Positions 35,676 through 37,290 of a DNA stretch of 37,290 nt are shown in pieces. Both the position numbers and the translations under genes were made by a program. Below the pieces are notes generated by a model. The model worked only from the letters and a program-made list of their open reading frames with translations. It was not told where the DNA came from and made no database searches. Every line of letters starts with the position of its first letter. Within the stretch, counting starts at the first letter, position 1. This DNA comes from Pseudochrobactrum sp. sp1633 (GTDB taxonomy: Bacteria > Pseudomonadota > Alphaproteobacteria > Rhizobiales > Rhizobiaceae): the NCBI RefSeq assembly GCF_030376605.1, contig NZ_JARRAE010000021.1:1-37290 (forward strand). The letters are read 5' to 3'.

Positions 35676-35948
35676 ATGACAACTGATGTGCTGCTGTACA
35701 TCACGAACTGATGCCCGTTCTGCCGCCGGGCGAAGATGCTCCTCGAGGAGAAGGGCGTGCAATGGAAGGAACTCGATATCGAGGCGGATCCGGTTCACCG
35801 GCAGGCCATGACGGAAGCGTCGGGTCGAAACACCGTGCCGCAGATCTTCATCAACGGCACGCATGTCGGTGGCTCCGACGAGCTTTTCGAGCTCGATGTC
35901 AGAGGCGAACTCGACAAACTCCTGGGGCGCACGCCGCCCGCCATCTAA
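35676..35948 (+). pseudogene. grxC: Glutaredoxin with an in-frame TGA before the active site
   Basis: The frame starts MTTDVLLYITN behind GGAG, then meets TGA at 35709-35711, then continues without a break as CPFCRRAKMLLEEKGVQWKELDI to GRTPPAI (91 codons in all). The fold is complete: CPFC active site, TVPQIFING with cis-Pro, and GGSDELFEL. Many glutaredoxins have Trp, Tyr or Gly before CPxC, so TGA most simply reflects TGG-to-TGA mutation. Both active-site cysteines remain, so selenocysteine replacing one is not indicated. An internal ATG at 35736 would give a protein without the active site. Confidence 0.85.
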
Positions 35949-36017
35949 GGGGGTGCGGCCTTGGGGCAGACAGCCCGCAAGCCCCGTGCCGGTTGATGAA
36001 TACGAAAGGAGAGTCCG

Positions 36018-36299
36018 TTGGTCTCAGCTATCTGGAATGACGCCACCATCGCCACAAGCAACGAGACGGTCGTCGTCGAGGGAAACCACTACTTCCCACC
36101 GTCGGCAGTCGATTTTGGCCTGCTTGAGATGAGCCCGCACACGTCCGTCTGCCCGATCAAGGGCACCGCGCGCTACTTCCATGTGCGTGTGGGAGACGCG
36201 CTCAACGTGAACGCAGCCTGGACCTATCCAGATCCGACGCCAGGCGCCGAGGGCATCCGGGATCATATCGCCTTCTGGAAAGGCGTGGAGGTTGCGTAG
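36018..36299 (+). CDS. DUF427 protein
   Basis: This 93-residue protein starts at TTG behind AAAGGAGA. DUF427 hallmarks are IWNDATIATSNETVVVEGNHYFPPSAVD, TSVCPIKGTARYFHVRVGD and AAWTYPDPTPGAEGIRDHIAFW. It is a small beta-barrel family of unknown function, often encoded near redox or nitrogen genes. It belongs to the plus-strand run that begins at promoter box B, 69 bases after the glutaredoxin. Confidence 0.9.
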   Translation: MVSAIWNDATIATSNETVVVEGNHYFPPSAVDFGLLEMSPHTSVCPIKGTARYFHVRVGDALNVNAAWTYPDPTPGAEGIRDHIAFWKGVEVA

Positions 36300-36469
36300 C
36301 AGGCGGACAGGTGGCGGCCTCAGCGCCATGTGCAAGCGCCCGCGGGACGGCTTTTCCGCCCATCCCAGGCCGCGTCGGCTACAGGGCTCCGCCCCGGACC
36401 TTCTCCGCGGACTGGCGCCGAGGGCCTCGGACCCTTGGGCTTCTGTCGAATCAAGACGACTGGATTGAG

Positions 36470-36736
36470 ATGGAGCATGCCGAGTTCGATGCCGCCTTCG
36501 CGCAGCTTCCCGAGGGATACAGCGAAGGCGCCTACGAAGGCCGGCGTTTCGGCGTGACTGTCCGGCGATCCGGTGACGGACGTCGCAACAGCCTGTTCGC
36601 CAGGGAGTTGGCCGGGACCGACATTGTCAGCTTCAACCTCTATCGCGTTACATCAGATAGAACATTGCTGAAGCCGTGCGAGATGTCCGCCGAAAAGGTC
36701 GTCGCGTTCGTGCTGGATTTCCGACCGGCCCCCTGA
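36470..36736 (+). CDS. Small conserved protein of unknown function
   Basis: This 88-residue protein starts at MEHAEFDAAFAQLPEGYSEG. A longer frame reaches 36311 but its extra residues look non-coding. The sequence YEGRRFGVTVRRSGDGRRNSLFARELAGTDIVSFNLYRV is well ordered and typical of a small conserved alphaproteobacterial family that I cannot name with certainty. It has one cysteine (LKPCEMS). It is last in the box B run. Confidence 0.6.
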   Translation: MEHAEFDAAFAQLPEGYSEGAYEGRRFGVTVRRSGDGRRNSLFARELAGTDIVSFNLYRVTSDRTLLKPCEMSAEKVVAFVLDFRPAP

Positions 36737-36811
36737 CGGGCAGGTGGAGGTCCCGGCCGACCGGTCCGCCTGCGACGCCCGGCCCCCCAAGACTGCGCAT
36801 GTCGCTCAAAG

Positions 36812-36866
36812 GTATCAAAACTATAGCCACCGGCCATTGGACTTCGTCTGGCAATGAATTCATCTT
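36812..36866 (+). promoter_or_regulatory. Shared promoter box C, upstream of dps
   Basis: GTATCAAAACTAT is followed by ten bases and CATTGG (36835-36840). At the position of the -10 in box A lies CATCTT, a weaker match, so this copy may need more activation. dps starts 68 bases after the box. Confidence 0.68.
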
Positions 36867-36934
36867 CTATACATCGCCATCCGTGGGGGAATCGGTGCTG
36901 GATCCCGTGTAGCCAGATTGAGAAAGTCTAAGCG

Positions 36935-37270
36935 ATGACGAACAACAATGCCTCCGCCCTTCCGACACCTTCTGATCTTGACGAATGCGCGGCGATGACT
37001 GTCGCCGACGCTCTGAAGATCATTCTGGCGAACAGCTACGCGATTTACCTGAAGACAAAAAATTTCCACTGGCACGTCTCCGGACCCTACTTCAGGGACT
37101 ATCACCTGCTTCTTGATGAGCAGGCCGCAGAGATCCTCGCCGTCACCGATGCGATCGCCGAGCGCGCCCGAAAGACGGGCAACACCACCATTCGATCGAT
37201 CGGCGATATCGCGCGCCACCAGACGATCAAGGAGGGGAGCCCGCAGAATTCGGAAAAAATCGTACGCTAA
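36935..37270 (+). pseudogene. dps: Dps-family ferritin-like protein, truncated by a transposon end
   Basis: The frame begins MTNNNASALPTPSDLDEC and contains the Dps ferroxidase region (LKTKNFHWHVSGPYFRDYHLLLDEQAAEIL, His45, Asp61) and DAIAERARKTGNTTIRSIGDI. After codon 99 it enters a 38-bp terminal repeat and ends with eleven to twelve foreign codons. Dps proteins are normally about 155-170 residues, so the C-terminal helices are missing. Dps binds DNA and oxidises Fe(II) with peroxide. The truncated form is unlikely to assemble into the dodecamer. The promoter box C upstream is intact. Confidence 0.92.
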
Positions 37271-37271
37271 G
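37234..37271 (+). repeat. Tn1721-type 38-bp terminal repeat, pointing right
   Basis: It starts GGGGAGCCCGCAGAATTCGG and ends CGTACGCTAAG, which is the Tn501/Tn1721 type as I remember it. The outer end interrupts dps, so a Tn3-family element begins here and continues past the window. The five bases outside are AAGGA. It differs from the Tn21-type repeats at 2863 and 6327. Confidence 0.9.
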
Positions 37272-37290
37272 GTTTTCCGGGCATCCGTAA

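Noticed and set aside
35709..35711. Selenocysteine in the glutaredoxin
   Set aside because: Both active-site cysteines are present after the TGA, so selenocysteine would not replace a catalytic cysteine, and no SECIS-like structure was recognised. Nonsense mutation is simpler.

Overview
The window is a mosaic of mobile DNA from a GC-rich Gram-negative bacterium, most likely a proteobacterial plasmid or genomic island. Tn21/Tn1721-type ends and a Tn5053-type mercury transposon are typical of gamma- and betaproteobacterial mobile DNA. The stress genes in the right half look alphaproteobacterial (sphingomonad- or rhizobial-like) by family content and style. That origin is an inference from reading the proteins, not a measured result.

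Left part (1-6262): remains of Tn3-family transposons. A Tn21-type transposase gene runs off the left edge and has lost its first ~28 codons. The break is exactly where a second Tn21-type 38-bp terminal repeat begins (2863). Inside that repeat lies the stop codon of a serine resolvase gene. Three further overlapping genes of unknown function (a small basic protein, a membrane protein and a helical protein) lead into the resolvase. Beyond them are a cupin gene, a possible 57-residue ORF and a HepT/MntA-type toxin-antitoxin pair.

Middle (6263-14710): a complete-looking Tn5053/Tn402-family mercury resistance transposon with 25-bp terminal repeats, merR divergent from merTPFADE, and tniABQR. A fossil Tn21-type 38-bp repeat sits beside merR. 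The sequences flanking the element are not a 5-bp duplication. On the right it cuts a LysR-family gene whose remainder is absent on the left, so a deletion or recombination followed insertion.

Right part (14711-37233): about 22 kb of genes for defence against thiol and methionine oxidation. They are two paralogous cysteine-bearing MarR regulators, a YeeE/YedE sulfur transporter, an RclC-like membrane protein, an alpha/beta hydrolase-OsmC fusion, two MsrA and one MsrB, and an Nu-type glutathione transferase. Also present are a Mo-cofactor sulfite-oxidase-like protein paired with an FAD reductase, a thioredoxin-like/DM13/MFS operon, two medium-chain dehydrogenases, RidA, GlcG/HbpS, DUF1330, a thiolase, a glutaredoxin, DUF427 and Dps. 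Two sets of repeated cis elements tie these genes together. One is a palindrome, TATGC-N5-GCATA, upstream of both marR genes, between the DUF6314 and rclC genes, twice between the OsmC-fusion and lysR genes, and in imperfect form inside another promoter. The other is a promoter box, STATSRAAACTAT-N10-YATTGG (three copies also have a TATAGT-like -10), upstream of msrB, the 32.3-kb dehydrogenase operon, the sulfite-oxidase-like operon and dps. I read this as a transposon-bounded regulon against reactive chlorine or oxygen species, controlled by two regulators. Regulator identity and inducer are inference.

The right end is cut by a Tn1721-type 38-bp repeat (37234-37271) that truncates dps. The glutaredoxin gene carries an in-frame TGA immediately before its CPFC active site.
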